DNA from: Bacillota bacterium
GTDB lineage: Bacteria > Bacillota > Clostridia > Lachnospirales > Lachnospiraceae
Assembly: GCA_023450835.1 (NCBI GenBank)
Contig: JAEXGM010000089.1
Span: 1 to 41,758 of the forward strand
Length of the DNA: 41,758 nucleotides
Reading direction: 5' to 3'
This document shows positions 26,178 to 35,288 of this stretch, one piece after another. The position numbers and the translations under genes were made by a program. The notes beneath the pieces were generated by a model. The model did no database searches and had not been told where the DNA came from. It worked only from the letters and a program-made list of their open reading frames with translations. Each line of letters opens with the position of its first letter. The stretch's first letter is position 1.

Positions 26178-27472
26178 TGATAATTAAAAAATATCAGGCA
26201 AATACGGAAACAGAGGCAATTCTTTTAGCGAAGAATGAGTTGGGAAAAGATGCCATAGTGATGAATATCAAGACGGTTTCCCCTAGAGGAGTATACCGTT
26301 TATTCAGAAAACCTACCGTTGAGATTACAGCGGCCGTTGACGATACAGGTGTTTTATCCGGCATTTCAAAAGAAGCACCAAAATCAAAACCGTCTTTTTT
26401 TACAAATACTTTGTCGGCAGCTTATGAAGAAGAGGGGCCTTCTTCTTTAGGTAAATTAAAAGAGACATATACTTCAAAAGATTCTTATGCTGCGAAAGAG
26501 GCTTATGTTCCAAAAGAAGCTTATGCTCCAAAAGAGAACTATAATGTGAAAGAAGAAGCCTCTGCGATTGAAAAGAAGTTAAACAGCCTCCAGGAATTGC
26601 TGGAGAAGCAGCTTTTAGAGCAGCAGGATATTAAAAAGGAACAGGAATCACCAAAACAGAAAGACCCTGAAGTACAAAAAAGAGAAGAATGCATTAAACT
26701 GGTGTATGACCAGTTATTGAAAAATGAAGTGGATGAAAAGTTTGTCGCACAGTTGGTAAGTGAAATTGAATCAAAGCTTACAAGGGATATAACAATAGAT
26801 AATATTTTATCCCATGTATATCAAAAGATTATCCTTAAACTGGGACAGCCTAAAGTGATAGAGGTTGCGGAAGACAGATGTAAGTTCATTTTCTTTATTG
26901 GTCCTACCGGAGTGGGAAAAACTACTACGATAGCAAAGATAGCTTCTGATCTGAAGCTGAATAAAAAACTGAAAGTGGCAATGCTTACTTCCGACACTTA
27001 CCGTATTGCCGCAGTCGAGCAGTTAAGGACCTATGCTAATATCCTTGGTATACCGATGAAAGTAATCTATACGGAAGAGGAAATGGCGGCGGCCAAGGAA
27101 GAATTAATGGGCTATGATGTAGTCCTTGTCGATACAGCCGGACGTTCCCATAAGAATCGGGAACAGAGAGATGACATTGTAAGGCTCCTTGGTACAGTGG
27201 ATAAGGAAGAGAGCGAAATATATCTTGTTTTAAGTGCCACTACCAAGTATAAAGACTTAATCCGAATTACGGAGAGCTATTCTGAAATAACGGACTACCG
27301 CATTATATTTACCAAGTTAGATGAAACTATTTCGGTAGGTAATATCTTAAATATCAGAATGTATACAAATGCTGAACTGTCCTACGCAGCTTACGGTCAG
27401 AATGTACCGGATGATATAGGAAAACTTAATACACAGGAAACGGCAAAGAAACTATTAGGAGGTTTTGATTGA
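26177..27472 (+). CDS. flhF: flagellar SRP-type GTPase FlhF
   Basis: SRP-family GTPase that marks the site of flagellar assembly. The 431 residues start MIIKKYQANTETEAILLAKN (B domain). A charged linker contains five hexapeptide repeats. The NG domain has G1 GPTGVGKTT at 242-250, SDTYRIAAVEQL, DTAGRS and a TKLDET specificity motif. A GTG start overlaps the flhA stop; AGGAGG inside the gene's end serves flhG. Expression is therefore tightly coupled through flhA-flhF-flhG. Confidence 0.97.
   Translation: MIIKKYQANTETEAILLAKNELGKDAIVMNIKTVSPRGVYRLFRKPTVEITAAVDDTGVLSGISKEAPKSKPSFFTNTLSAAYEEEGPSSLGKLKETYTSKDSYAAKEAYVPKEAYAPKENYNVKEEASAIEKKLNSLQELLEKQLLEQQDIKKEQESPKQKDPEVQKREECIKLVYDQLLKNEVDEKFVAQLVSEIESKLTRDITIDNILSHVYQKIILKLGQPKVIEVAEDRCKFIFFIGPTGVGKTTTIAKIASDLKLNKKLKVAMLTSDTYRIAAVEQLRTYANILGIPMKVIYTEEEMAAAKEELMGYDVVLVDTAGRSHKNREQRDDIVRLLGTVDKEESEIYLVLSATTKYKDLIRITESYSEITDYRIIFTKLDETISVGNILNIRMYTNAELSYAAYGQNVPDDIGKLNTQETAKKLLGGFD
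26468..26557 (+). repeat. five 18-bp tandem repeats in flhF (hexapeptide YxxK[DE]x)
   Basis: Residues 98-127 of FlhF read YTSKDS, YAAKEA, YVPKEA, YAPKEN, YNVKEE: five hexads beginning with tyrosine and with lysine at position four. The period is 18 bp with silent and replacement differences between copies. The repeat sits in the linker between the B and NG domains, a region that is variable in FlhF. Confidence 0.85.
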
Positions 27473-28353
27473 TGGATCAGGCGGAGCAGCTTCGTAATAT
27501 TGTAAAAAAACACAGTATGCCTGACCAACTTGCCAGAGTTATTACCGTAACCAGTGGAAAGGGTGGCGTCGGCAAATCGAATCTTTCAGTAAATCTAGGA
27601 ATTCAGCTTAGCAGAATGGGTAAGAGGGTAATTATCCTGGATGCTGATTTTGGTCTTGCCAATGTGGAAGTCATGCTTGGCATCAGGCCCAAATATAATC
27701 TGGCAGATATTATATACGGCAATAAAAGCCTGCAGGAGATTATAACAAAAGGTCCGGAAAATCTGATGTTTATATCCGGAGGTTCCGGAATACAGGAACT
27801 GTCCAATATTACAAGAGGCCAGATAGATTTTCTGAACCAGAAGTTATATGAATTAGATGAATATGCCGATATTATTATAATTGATACGGGAGCAGGTGTA
27901 ACGGACAGTGTATTGGAATTCGTTATGGCAAGCTCGGAAGTGCTATTGGTAATAACACCGGAACCCACCTCTATAACAGATGCCTATGCACTGTTAAAGA
28001 TACTTAATAAGCGAGACGATTTTCATTCGGAGCTGACCTCCATTAAAATGATATCCAACAGAATCGGCTCACAGGAAGAAGGCATTAACCTATATAAGAA
28101 AATGAATCTTGTAGTTGAAAAATTCTTGACACTTAAACTTGAATATCTGGGAGGAATACCGCAGGATTCCAATGTCACACGAGCTGTGATGCAGCAAAAA
28201 CCATATTCTGTGTTATATCCCAGTTCACCCTCCTCAAAAGCTGTGTACAATTTGGCAGCATCTTTGTGCAGCAATAATAATATTAACGGATTAGAGCAGA
28301 GAGGGATTGCTCATTTTTTTTCAAGTCTTCTTCATCGTAAGACAAGCAAATAA
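27472..28353 (+). CDS. flhG: flagellar number regulator FlhG (FleN/YlxH), MinD-like ATPase
   Basis: MinD-type ATPase that limits flagellar number and stimulates FlhF. The N-terminus MDQAEQLRNIVKK is the DQAxxLR activator helix that contacts FlhF. The deviant Walker A SGKGGVGKSNLS is at 29-40, followed by ILDADFGLANVEVMLG and a DTGAGV switch motif. The C-terminus ends in a basic, aromatic stretch suitable for membrane binding. The ATG at 27472 overlaps the last base of flhF and uses AGGAGG at 27457-27462. Confidence 0.96.
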   Translation: MDQAEQLRNIVKKHSMPDQLARVITVTSGKGGVGKSNLSVNLGIQLSRMGKRVIILDADFGLANVEVMLGIRPKYNLADIIYGNKSLQEIITKGPENLMFISGGSGIQELSNITRGQIDFLNQKLYELDEYADIIIIDTGAGVTDSVLEFVMASSEVLLVITPEPTSITDAYALLKILNKRDDFHSELTSIKMISNRIGSQEEGINLYKKMNLVVEKFLTLKLEYLGGIPQDSNVTRAVMQQKPYSVLYPSSPSSKAVYNLAASLCSNNNINGLEQRGIAHFFSSLLHRKTSK

Positions 28354-28368
28354 CGGAGGTGACTTAAC

Positions 28369-29124
28369 ATGTTACGGGATGTGGTAGCTATTGGTGATAA
28401 AGTTGAACTTATGGTAATTGACAGAAAAGAAGAGATAGAGAAAAAAACACTAAAAAGCAAAGTGCTGGACTTTCCCAATTATACTTCGGTTACTATAGCA
28501 ATGCCAATTATAAAAGGAAGGATCATACCTCTTTCGGTGGGAGATAAATACAGCCTGCGCTTTTTTTCACAAACTGGCTTATATGAATGCAAGGGTATCA
28601 TTACGGACAGGTCCAACGATGATAAGATATACATATTAACTGTTGAAATTACATCTGCACTGGAGAAATATCAGAGACGGCAATTTTTCAGATTGTCATG
28701 TGTGCTGGACCTGGATTATTATATTGCTACGGAAGCAGAGCTGACACTTCGGTACAAGCTCAAGCAAAATGCATTTAAATCACCGGAAGATAAGCAGGCA
28801 TGTCTGGATGCTCTGGAGCAATGTAAAAGAGAATGGCTTATGGGAATCGTTGTGGATCTTAGCGGCGGAGGTATCAGGCTGATGTCGGAAAGCATTCACG
28901 AGATTGGAAATACCGTTCAGATGCGCATTCAATTTACCAGTAAAGTAAATTTAAAGTCGGATTATATATCCGGAGTGATCATATCCGCAGATAAAATGAC
29001 AAATAGAAACGGCTTTTATGAATACCGTGCTCAATTTAAAGAAGTACTAAAAGAAGACAGAGAAGCAATCATCAAATTTATATTTGAAGAAGAGATTAAG
29101 CAGCGTACGAAAGACAAGAAATAG
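28369..29124 (+). CDS. PilZ-domain c-di-GMP receptor, YcgR-like flagellar brake
   Basis: A 251-residue protein with an N-terminal YcgR-type beta domain (about 5-95) and a C-terminal PilZ domain. The c-di-GMP contacts are intact: RRQFFR at 103-108 (RxxxR) and DLSGGG at 163-168 ([DN]xSxxG). An insert of about 30 residues (120-155, helical and charged) lies between the two motifs. YcgR/DgrA proteins slow or bias the motor when c-di-GMP is high. Its place between flhG and cheB ties it to motility. GGAGG precedes the ATG. Confidence 0.93.
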   Translation: MLRDVVAIGDKVELMVIDRKEEIEKKTLKSKVLDFPNYTSVTIAMPIIKGRIIPLSVGDKYSLRFFSQTGLYECKGIITDRSNDDKIYILTVEITSALEKYQRRQFFRLSCVLDLDYYIATEAELTLRYKLKQNAFKSPEDKQACLDALEQCKREWLMGIVVDLSGGGIRLMSESIHEIGNTVQMRIQFTSKVNLKSDYISGVIISADKMTNRNGFYEYRAQFKEVLKEDREAIIKFIFEEEIKQRTKDKK

Positions 29125-29190
29125 TCATTACTACTTGCTGTCCGGGAAAAATGTCCGATTTTAGAGCGAATATGCGGAAAAGGGGTAAAT

Positions 29191-30339
29191 ATGCAGAAAA
29201 AAGTTTTAATAGTTGATGACTCTGCACTCATGAGAAGGGTACTCTCTGATATAATTAATTCAGATCCTAGGTTTCAGGTTTCAAAAGTTGCTGTTAACGG
29301 ACTTGAGGCATTTCTATTATTGACGCAGCAGAAAGAAACATATGATGCGATTATTCTAGATATCAACATGCCTCAAATGAGCGGAATCGAGCTATTAGAA
29401 CAACTGGAGCAAAAAAAGATTAAAGCCACTATTATCATTGTCAGCACATTGGCCAAAGAAGGTGCAAAAGAGACAATCCGGGCTTTGGAATTAGGAGCAT
29501 TTGATTTTGTTACCAAGCCGGAAAGCTTCTTTGAGGTCAAAAGTGACAAGTTTAAAGATAAGATTATATCCTGTCTTGAAACTGCGACAAAGCTTTACAA
29601 TCTTAGTGAAAAAGAGATATTAAAGGACACTGTAAGGAGCGGATACAATGCCGCAGAGTTTGCGGCTGCCAAACAGGCCGCGGCGGATAAGCTGATTTCA
29701 GCGGATAAAGCACCTTTAGCAGAAAAGCCGGCACTGCCAAGAAGTACAGGAGTTACCGGAAAAAAACTGGTAGCAATTGCCTGTTCCACCGGCGGACCGA
29801 AAGCCTTACAGCAGGTAGTACCAAAGTTAAGTGCTTCTTTAGGCTGCAGTGTATTAATTGTACAGCACATGCCGGAAGGCTTTACAGCATCCTTAGCCAA
29901 CCGTTTAAATGAGATTAGTATGGTGAAGGTGAAAGAGGCAGAGCACCTGGAAGGAATAGCAGAAGGAACGGTCTATATTGCAAAGGGCGGATATCAGATG
30001 AGATTTGGAACTGCCGAACAAGGAAAGGCAGTGCTGACAATAACCCAGGAACCTGCGAAAAATGGTTTAAAACCTTGTGCTGATTATATGTTTGAGTCGT
30101 TAGCTGAATCGGGTTTTTCGGAAATTATCTGTGTAGTATTAACCGGTATGGGCGGTGACGGAACCTATGGAATCAAGAAACTGAAAGAGAAAAAGAATAT
30201 ATATGTAATTGCACAGGATGAAGCAACCAGTACGGTTTATGGCATGCCCAAAGTTGTCAGGGATGCAGGGCTGGTAAATGAGGTTGTTCCGTTAGAGCAG
30301 ATAGCCAGTGCAATACAAAGAAGTCTGGGGGTACAATAA
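29191..30339 (+). CDS. cheB: chemotaxis protein-glutamate methylesterase CheB
   Basis: Removes methyl groups from (and deamidates) chemoreceptors. The 382-residue protein has a receiver with VDDSALMRR and phospho-acceptor D57 in ILDINMPQMSG. An Ala-rich linker and a CheB esterase domain follow, with the catalytic Ser in IACSTGGPKAL, His in VQHMPEGF and Asp in TGMGGDG. cheA starts two bases after its stop. No cheR partner gene is present in this window. Confidence 0.97.
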   Translation: MQKKVLIVDDSALMRRVLSDIINSDPRFQVSKVAVNGLEAFLLLTQQKETYDAIILDINMPQMSGIELLEQLEQKKIKATIIIVSTLAKEGAKETIRALELGAFDFVTKPESFFEVKSDKFKDKIISCLETATKLYNLSEKEILKDTVRSGYNAAEFAAAKQAAADKLISADKAPLAEKPALPRSTGVTGKKLVAIACSTGGPKALQQVVPKLSASLGCSVLIVQHMPEGFTASLANRLNEISMVKVKEAEHLEGIAEGTVYIAKGGYQMRFGTAEQGKAVLTITQEPAKNGLKPCADYMFESLAESGFSEIICVVLTGMGGDGTYGIKKLKEKKNIYVIAQDEATSTVYGMPKVVRDAGLVNEVVPLEQIASAIQRSLGVQ

Positions 30340-30340
30340 G

Positions 30341-32443
30341 ATGGATGTCAGTCAATATTTGGAGATTTTTATTGATGAAACAAAGGAACACTTACAGAGT
30401 TTGAATCAACAGTTGCTGGTACTTGAGACAGAACCTGAGAACAGCGAGACCATTAACGAAATATTCAGGGCTGCCCATTCCTTAAAGGGTATGGCTGGAA
30501 CCATGGGATTTAAGAGAATGCAGAGATTGACCCATGATATGGAAAATGTATTTTCTGAAATACGAAATGGTAAGATGGGTGTTACCGCAGAGTTAGTAGA
30601 TGTTTTATTCAAAGGGCTTGATGCACTGGAAGGATACCTGAGCAATATTCAGGCCAGCGCAGACGAGGGAACGGAAGACTATGAGGATATCATAGAACAG
30701 CTGAACGATATCTTAAATGTAGGACTTGGAAAAGCAGTCAGCAAGGAAACAAAGGCTGCCGGAACAACTGCTGCCGGTAATTCTGCGGCTGCCGGAACTG
30801 TTTCAGCGGCAGAAGTTACTGCGGGCGCTAATAAATACAAAGAACTGCCCCTTGCTGATTATGAAAAGAATGCAATTATAAAAGCTTCAAAGATAGGTAT
30901 AAATGCTTATGGCATTACCGTATATGTGCAGGAGTATTGTATCCTGAAGGCTGCCAGAGCTTTTCTGGTATTTAAGGCATTAGAAGGTATGGGTGATGTT
31001 ATAAAGTCCAAACCGGAAGTACAGGATATTGAAGATGAGAAGTTCGACTTGGATTTCAGTGTAGTATTACTTACCAAAGATGACCTGGAAAAAGTTAAAA
31101 AGACAATACTTAATGTGTCTGAAATTAAAGATGTTTACATAGAGGCTATTAATGTAAATGAAGAAGAACTGACAGAGGTAAAAGAAGAAGCGGCAGTTCC
31201 CGCAGAGGAAGCCGGATTAAGGAATAATGCGCAGAACAGAACCGCGGCACAAAATCCCGCCAAACAGCAGGCATCAAAACCGGTAGTAAACCGTTCTGTC
31301 CGTGTTGATATTGAAAAACTGGACGTACTGATGAATTTGGTAAGTGAGCTGATTATCGCTAAAAACGGTCTTGTATCCATGAACACCAGTGAAAAGGGTG
31401 CAAAAACAGAGTCCGGTTTTAATGAACAGATTGAATATCTTGAGAGAGTTACTACCAACCTTCATGAATCCGTTATGAAGGTAAGAATGGTTCCCATTGA
31501 AAGTGTTCTTAACCGTTTCCCTCGTATGATCAGAGATTTGTCTAAATCTTTGAATAAAAAGATGGAACTCTATATGACCGGTGAAGAAACAGAATTGGAC
31601 AGAACGGTAATAGATGAAATTGGTGACCCTCTGATGCATTTATTAAGAAATGCAGCCGACCACGGTCTGGAAAGCAATGAAGAGCGTGTAGCTAAGGGCA
31701 AACCGGAGGTAGGTTCTATTTTCCTGGATGCATATCAGGACGGTAACAATGTAGTAATTGAAGTCCGGGATGACGGTGCCGGTATTAATGTGGAGAAGGT
31801 TAAGAAAAAGGCCGTTGAAAAAGGTACAATAACATTTGAACAGGCTGAAATCATGAGCGATAAAGAAATTATTGACTTATTGTTCAGGCCAAGCTTTTCA
31901 ACTGCAGAGGTCATAACAGATGTATCCGGCAGAGGTGTAGGTCTTGATGTTGTTAAGACAAAGATCGAAGCTTTAGGCGGAGACATTGAGGCTAAGACCA
32001 AACTTGGTTCCGGCAGCAATTTCATTATTCGCCTTCCTCTTACACTTGCTATCATACAGGCATTAATGGTAGAGCTCGGAACAGAAAAATACGCTATACC
32101 GCTTGGCAGTATACAGACCATTGAAGATGTTGCAGCTTCAGATATCAAATATGTTCATTCCAAAGAGGTAATTAACTTAAGAGGAAATGTAATCCCCTTA
32201 CTTCGTTTGAATGACATTCTGGATGTTCCGGGAGAAAAGGCAGAGCAGGAAAATCTCATTGTGGTTATTATATCAAAAGGAGACAGACTGGCAGGACTGG
32301 TGGTAGATAATCTGATTGGACAGCAGGAAATTGTAATCAAGTCAATCGGTAAGTTTATAAATAATAACAAGATTATTGGCGGAGCTACTATACTTGGCGA
32401 CGGTGAAGTTGCCCTTATTCTTGATGTAAACACACTGGTCTAG
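30341..32443 (+). CDS. cheA: chemotaxis histidine kinase CheA
   Basis: Receptor-coupled kinase that phosphorylates CheY and CheB. The 700 residues contain an Hpt domain with H46 in AAHSLKGMAGTMGF and a P2-like CheY-binding region (about 165-270). Then come the dimerisation helices (SVRVDIEKLDVLMNLVSELI), the kinase N box (LMHLLRNAADHGLE), the DDGAGI and GRGVGLDVV G boxes, and the C-terminal CheW-like domain. ATG 30341 follows GGGGG at 30327-30331. Confidence 0.98.
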   Translation: MDVSQYLEIFIDETKEHLQSLNQQLLVLETEPENSETINEIFRAAHSLKGMAGTMGFKRMQRLTHDMENVFSEIRNGKMGVTAELVDVLFKGLDALEGYLSNIQASADEGTEDYEDIIEQLNDILNVGLGKAVSKETKAAGTTAAGNSAAAGTVSAAEVTAGANKYKELPLADYEKNAIIKASKIGINAYGITVYVQEYCILKAARAFLVFKALEGMGDVIKSKPEVQDIEDEKFDLDFSVVLLTKDDLEKVKKTILNVSEIKDVYIEAINVNEEELTEVKEEAAVPAEEAGLRNNAQNRTAAQNPAKQQASKPVVNRSVRVDIEKLDVLMNLVSELIIAKNGLVSMNTSEKGAKTESGFNEQIEYLERVTTNLHESVMKVRMVPIESVLNRFPRMIRDLSKSLNKKMELYMTGEETELDRTVIDEIGDPLMHLLRNAADHGLESNEERVAKGKPEVGSIFLDAYQDGNNVVIEVRDDGAGINVEKVKKKAVEKGTITFEQAEIMSDKEIIDLLFRPSFSTAEVITDVSGRGVGLDVVKTKIEALGGDIEAKTKLGSGSNFIIRLPLTLAIIQALMVELGTEKYAIPLGSIQTIEDVAASDIKYVHSKEVINLRGNVIPLLRLNDILDVPGEKAEQENLIVVIISKGDRLAGLVVDNLIGQQEIVIKSIGKFINNNKIIGGATILGDGEVALILDVNTLV

Positions 32444-32517
32444 AAGCACCACATGAAGGTCCGTTTGAATTATAGAAATCAATAATTCACTATACTGGAA
32501 AGGGCAAGGTTATATAT

Positions 32518-32970
32518 ATGGAAAATGCAGTGAATGAAGGGAAGCAATACATAGTAGTTAAGATAGGTATTGAGCAATACGGTATCGATATTAAATATAT
32601 TGATAATATTGTAAGAATGCAGAATATTACAAGAGTGCCAAAGGCACAGCATTACTTTAAAGGTGTTATAAACTTAAGAGGTGAAATCATACCGGTAATG
32701 AGTCTTCGATTAAAATTTGGATTGGAAGAAGACAAGATAACCGGTGCTACCAGAATCATTATCATTAAATTTGATTCTCAGTCTGCGGTAGGAATAATTG
32801 TGGATGAGGTAAAAGAAGTAGTATCCTTAGATGAAAGCATGATTGAAAAAGTTACTAATAGTGCCGTTGAAGATAAGAATGGATATCTGTCCGGTATTGG
32901 CAAACATAATGACAGTTTAGTATCCTTATTGAATATTAATGGGGTCATTATGGAAAAAGAAACAGTTTAA
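32518..32970 (+). CDS. cheW: chemotaxis coupling protein CheW
   Basis: A 150-residue protein made of one CheW domain linking receptors to CheA. Typical blocks are VVKIGIEQYGIDIKYIDNIV, then ITRVPKAQHYFKGVINLRGE and IIPVMSLRLKFGL, with VGIIVDEVKEVVSL. A 74-bp gap after cheA contains a 7-bp hairpin (GAATTAT at 32467 with ATAATTC at 32482). cheC follows 11 bp downstream. Confidence 0.97.
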   Translation: MENAVNEGKQYIVVKIGIEQYGIDIKYIDNIVRMQNITRVPKAQHYFKGVINLRGEIIPVMSLRLKFGLEEDKITGATRIIIIKFDSQSAVGIIVDEVKEVVSLDESMIEKVTNSAVEDKNGYLSGIGKHNDSLVSLLNINGVIMEKETV

Positions 32971-32981
32971 GGAGTGTATCA

Positions 32982-33596
32982 GTGCCGAATATTAATTTAG
33001 ATAATATGGACAATATGCAGTTTGATGTTTTAAAGGAAATCGGAAATATAGGAGCAGGTAATGCAACGACTGCTTTATCCACTATGATTAACAGTAAAGT
33101 TGACATGAATGTTCCTAAAGTAGATTTACTTGAGTTAAAAGAGCTGCCCGATATGCTTGGAGGAGCGGAAGAAATTGTCGTAGGTATTTTGATAACCCTT
33201 GAGGGCGAAATAAATGGAATGATGATGTTTATGATGGATCAGGTTTCAGCCTGCCGCATTGTAAATATCCTTATGGGAAAGGACTCAGCCCTTGAAGATT
33301 TTACGGAAATGGAATATTCGGCTCTAAGAGAAATCGGCAATATCATAGCAGGAGCATATCTTTCCTCTTTGTCAACGTTGACCGGTATTAAGATCAATGC
33401 AAGTATCCCCTATATGTCAATTGATATGGCGGGAGCAATCTTAAGCGTACCGGCTATTGAGTTTGGAAAAGTAGGCGATAGGGCTTTAATAATTGAGACA
33501 CAATTTACCAAAGACGACTCAGATGTAAATGGCTATTTTATTTTAATACCTACCTTGGAATCATATGATGTTATCTTAAAGTCATTGGGATTATAG
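32982..33596 (+). CDS. cheC: CheY-P phosphatase CheC
   Basis: Dephosphorylates CheY-P; activity is raised by CheD. The 204 residues have two CheC active-site motifs, KEIGNIGAGNATTALSTM and REIGNIIAGAYLSSLSTL, each with the E-x2-N spacing. The start is GTG 32982 with AAGGAG (32969-32974) seven bases upstream. cheD follows 8 bp later, which fits the known CheC-CheD complex. Confidence 0.96.
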   Translation: MPNINLDNMDNMQFDVLKEIGNIGAGNATTALSTMINSKVDMNVPKVDLLELKELPDMLGGAEEIVVGILITLEGEINGMMMFMMDQVSACRIVNILMGKDSALEDFTEMEYSALREIGNIIAGAYLSSLSTLTGIKINASIPYMSIDMAGAILSVPAIEFGKVGDRALIIETQFTKDDSDVNGYFILIPTLESYDVILKSLGL

Positions 33597-33604
33597 GTGA
33601 GGTT

Positions 33605-34090
33605 ATGGGCATAATGGTTAAAGTAGGAATGGCAGATTTGAATGTATGCAGCTCACCGGATGCACTGACGACTTTGGGACTTGGCTCTTGTGTTGGAATA
33701 TCACTGTATGATTCTGTCAGTAAGACTGCAGGGATGGTACATGTTATGCTGCCGGACAGCACAAAGATAAAGAACAATGAAAATATTGCTAAATTTGCAG
33801 ATACAGGAATAGATGCGCTTATTCAAAAAATGATGCACCTTGGTGCGAATAAGAACCGCCTGGTTGCAAAAATTGCAGGAGGAGCCCAAATGTTTGCTTT
33901 CAGCTCGAACAATGATATGCTTCGTATCGGGGAGAGAAATATTGAGGCAAGTAAAGCAAAACTGGCTTCTCTTGGAATAAGAATATTATCGGAGGATACC
34001 GGTTTGAATTATGGCAGAACAATCGAATTCTATGCAGAAACCGGTGAACTCTATGTAAAATCAGTGGGTAAGCCATTAAAGATAATTTAA
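33605..34090 (+). CDS. cheD: chemoreceptor glutamine deamidase CheD
   Basis: Deamidates receptor glutamines and activates CheC. The 161 residues carry the catalytic Cys29 in LGLGSCVGISLYD, His46 in MVHVMLPD and the AGGAQMF motif. GAGG lies just before the ATG; an in-frame ATG at 33614 is possible but would trim conserved sequence only slightly. Full length. Confidence 0.97.
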   Translation: MGIMVKVGMADLNVCSSPDALTTLGLGSCVGISLYDSVSKTAGMVHVMLPDSTKIKNNENIAKFADTGIDALIQKMMHLGANKNRLVAKIAGGAQMFAFSSNNDMLRIGERNIEASKAKLASLGIRILSEDTGLNYGRTIEFYAETGELYVKSVGKPLKII

Positions 34091-34160
34091 GGATATTTTC
34101 TATTATAAATTTGTGTCTGCGGCTCAACGCGGCAGGTACCGAAAGGATATGGTTATTTAT

Positions 34161-34424
34161 ATGAAAGAGAGGTACATAGCACCGGCAGTAATGCTGATAG
34201 CAGGTGTGGTTATGAGTGTATTAAATATTTTAAATCATGAAACACTATTAACAGGCCTTGAAAGACTTTTGTTTGTGCTTATTGTCTTTTATATAATCGG
34301 TAAAATAGCCACAGCTATTATTAGGAAGTTTACCAAAGCAGTAATACCAGATGAAATAATAGAAAATGATAAGTCCGAGGAAACTGATGAGCTTAAGAAA
34401 GAGCAGAATTTTGAGGAAGAGTAA
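34161..34424 (+). CDS. small two-helix membrane protein, unknown function
   Basis: I do not recognise a family. The 88 residues hold two hydrophobic segments (YIAPAVMLIAGVVMSVLNIL and LLFVLIVFYIIGKIATAII) and a highly acidic C-terminal tail (NDKSEETDELKKEQNFEEE). Small membrane proteins at the cheD-sigD junction are common in clostridia. An ATG at 34149 is also in frame; it is two bases from AAAGG, while 34161 is 14 bases away. The 24 bases around the start are nearly identical to those at flgD. Confidence 0.7.
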   Translation: MKERYIAPAVMLIAGVVMSVLNILNHETLLTGLERLLFVLIVFYIIGKIATAIIRKFTKAVIPDEIIENDKSEETDELKKEQNFEEE

Positions 34425-34520
34425 GAATAGTTAATCTTTCTTAATCTATGGAGGCAGCAGGTTTCGTAGTTTGCTGCAAAGGCAGGGAGGCTGAGATTTT
34501 CAAAATTTGGGGGTATATCA

Positions 34521-35288
34521 ATGAATGCAGATTATAAAGCCAAACTTTGGGAGGATTACAGTAAACATAAATCTCCGGAAGGACGGGAAAAGCTGATAAC
34601 AGAATACGCTGGATTGGTAAAAGTCGTAGCCGGCAGACTTAGCATGTATCTTGGATATAATGTTGAATATGAAGACCTGGTAGGATACGGAATCTTCGGA
34701 TTGATTGATGCCGTTGAGAAGTTTGACTATACAAAAGGCGTTAAATTCGAAACCTATGCAAGCTTTCGAATAAGGGGTGCCATTTTGGATGAAATCCGTA
34801 AAATGGACTGGATACCCAGAACATTACGGCAAAAGCAACGTAAGATGGATCTTGCTTATCAGAAATTAGAAATCCAATTAGGACGTGCTGCAACGGATGA
34901 GGAAATGGCCAAAGAATTAGAGCTTTCTCAGAAAGATTATGAACTTTGGCAGAATCAGACCAATATTTCCAACCTATTCTCTCTGGATGAGTATTTGGAG
35001 CAGGGCAGTGAAGGAAATGTAGAGGCCAACCTAAGTTCGCAATATGAAACACCGGAGCAGATTACTGAAAGAAATGAATTAAAGACTATTCTGTCCGAGA
35101 CACTGAATATCTTAACGGAAAAAGAAAAGAAAGTTATAGTTCTGTATTATTATGAGGAGCTTACCTTAAAGGAAATCAGCAATGTACTTGAGGTATCTGA
35201 ATCGAGGATATCACAGCTGCATACGAAAGCATTACAAAAGATGAGGATTAAATTGGGAAGTAATTTAGAAGTATTGTTTACGATATAA
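34521..35288 (+). CDS. sigD: flagellar RNA polymerase sigma factor SigD (FliA/WhiG family)
   Basis: Directs transcription of late flagellar and chemotaxis genes. The 255 residues include region 2 (YEDLVGYGIFGLIDAVEKFD then YTKGVKFETYASFRIRGAIL), the DWIPRTLRQKQRKM linker, region 3 and region 4 (YYEELTLKEISNVLEVSESR then ISQLHTKAL). No flgM anti-sigma gene is in the window. GGGGG precedes the ATG. I found no convincing SigD promoter (TAAA plus GCCGATAT-like) upstream of genes here. Confidence 0.97.
   Translation: MNADYKAKLWEDYSKHKSPEGREKLITEYAGLVKVVAGRLSMYLGYNVEYEDLVGYGIFGLIDAVEKFDYTKGVKFETYASFRIRGAILDEIRKMDWIPRTLRQKQRKMDLAYQKLEIQLGRAATDEEMAKELELSQKDYELWQNQTNISNLFSLDEYLEQGSEGNVEANLSSQYETPEQITERNELKTILSETLNILTEKEKKVIVLYYYEELTLKEISNVLEVSESRISQLHTKALQKMRIKLGSNLEVLFTI

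Noticed and set aside
27863..27875. SigD-like -10 element (GCCGATAT)
   Set aside because: The match lies inside flhG codons, with no gene start downstream in range.
31735..32148. 137-codon minus-strand frame inside cheA
   Set aside because: Overlaps the conserved kinase domain and has no independent support.
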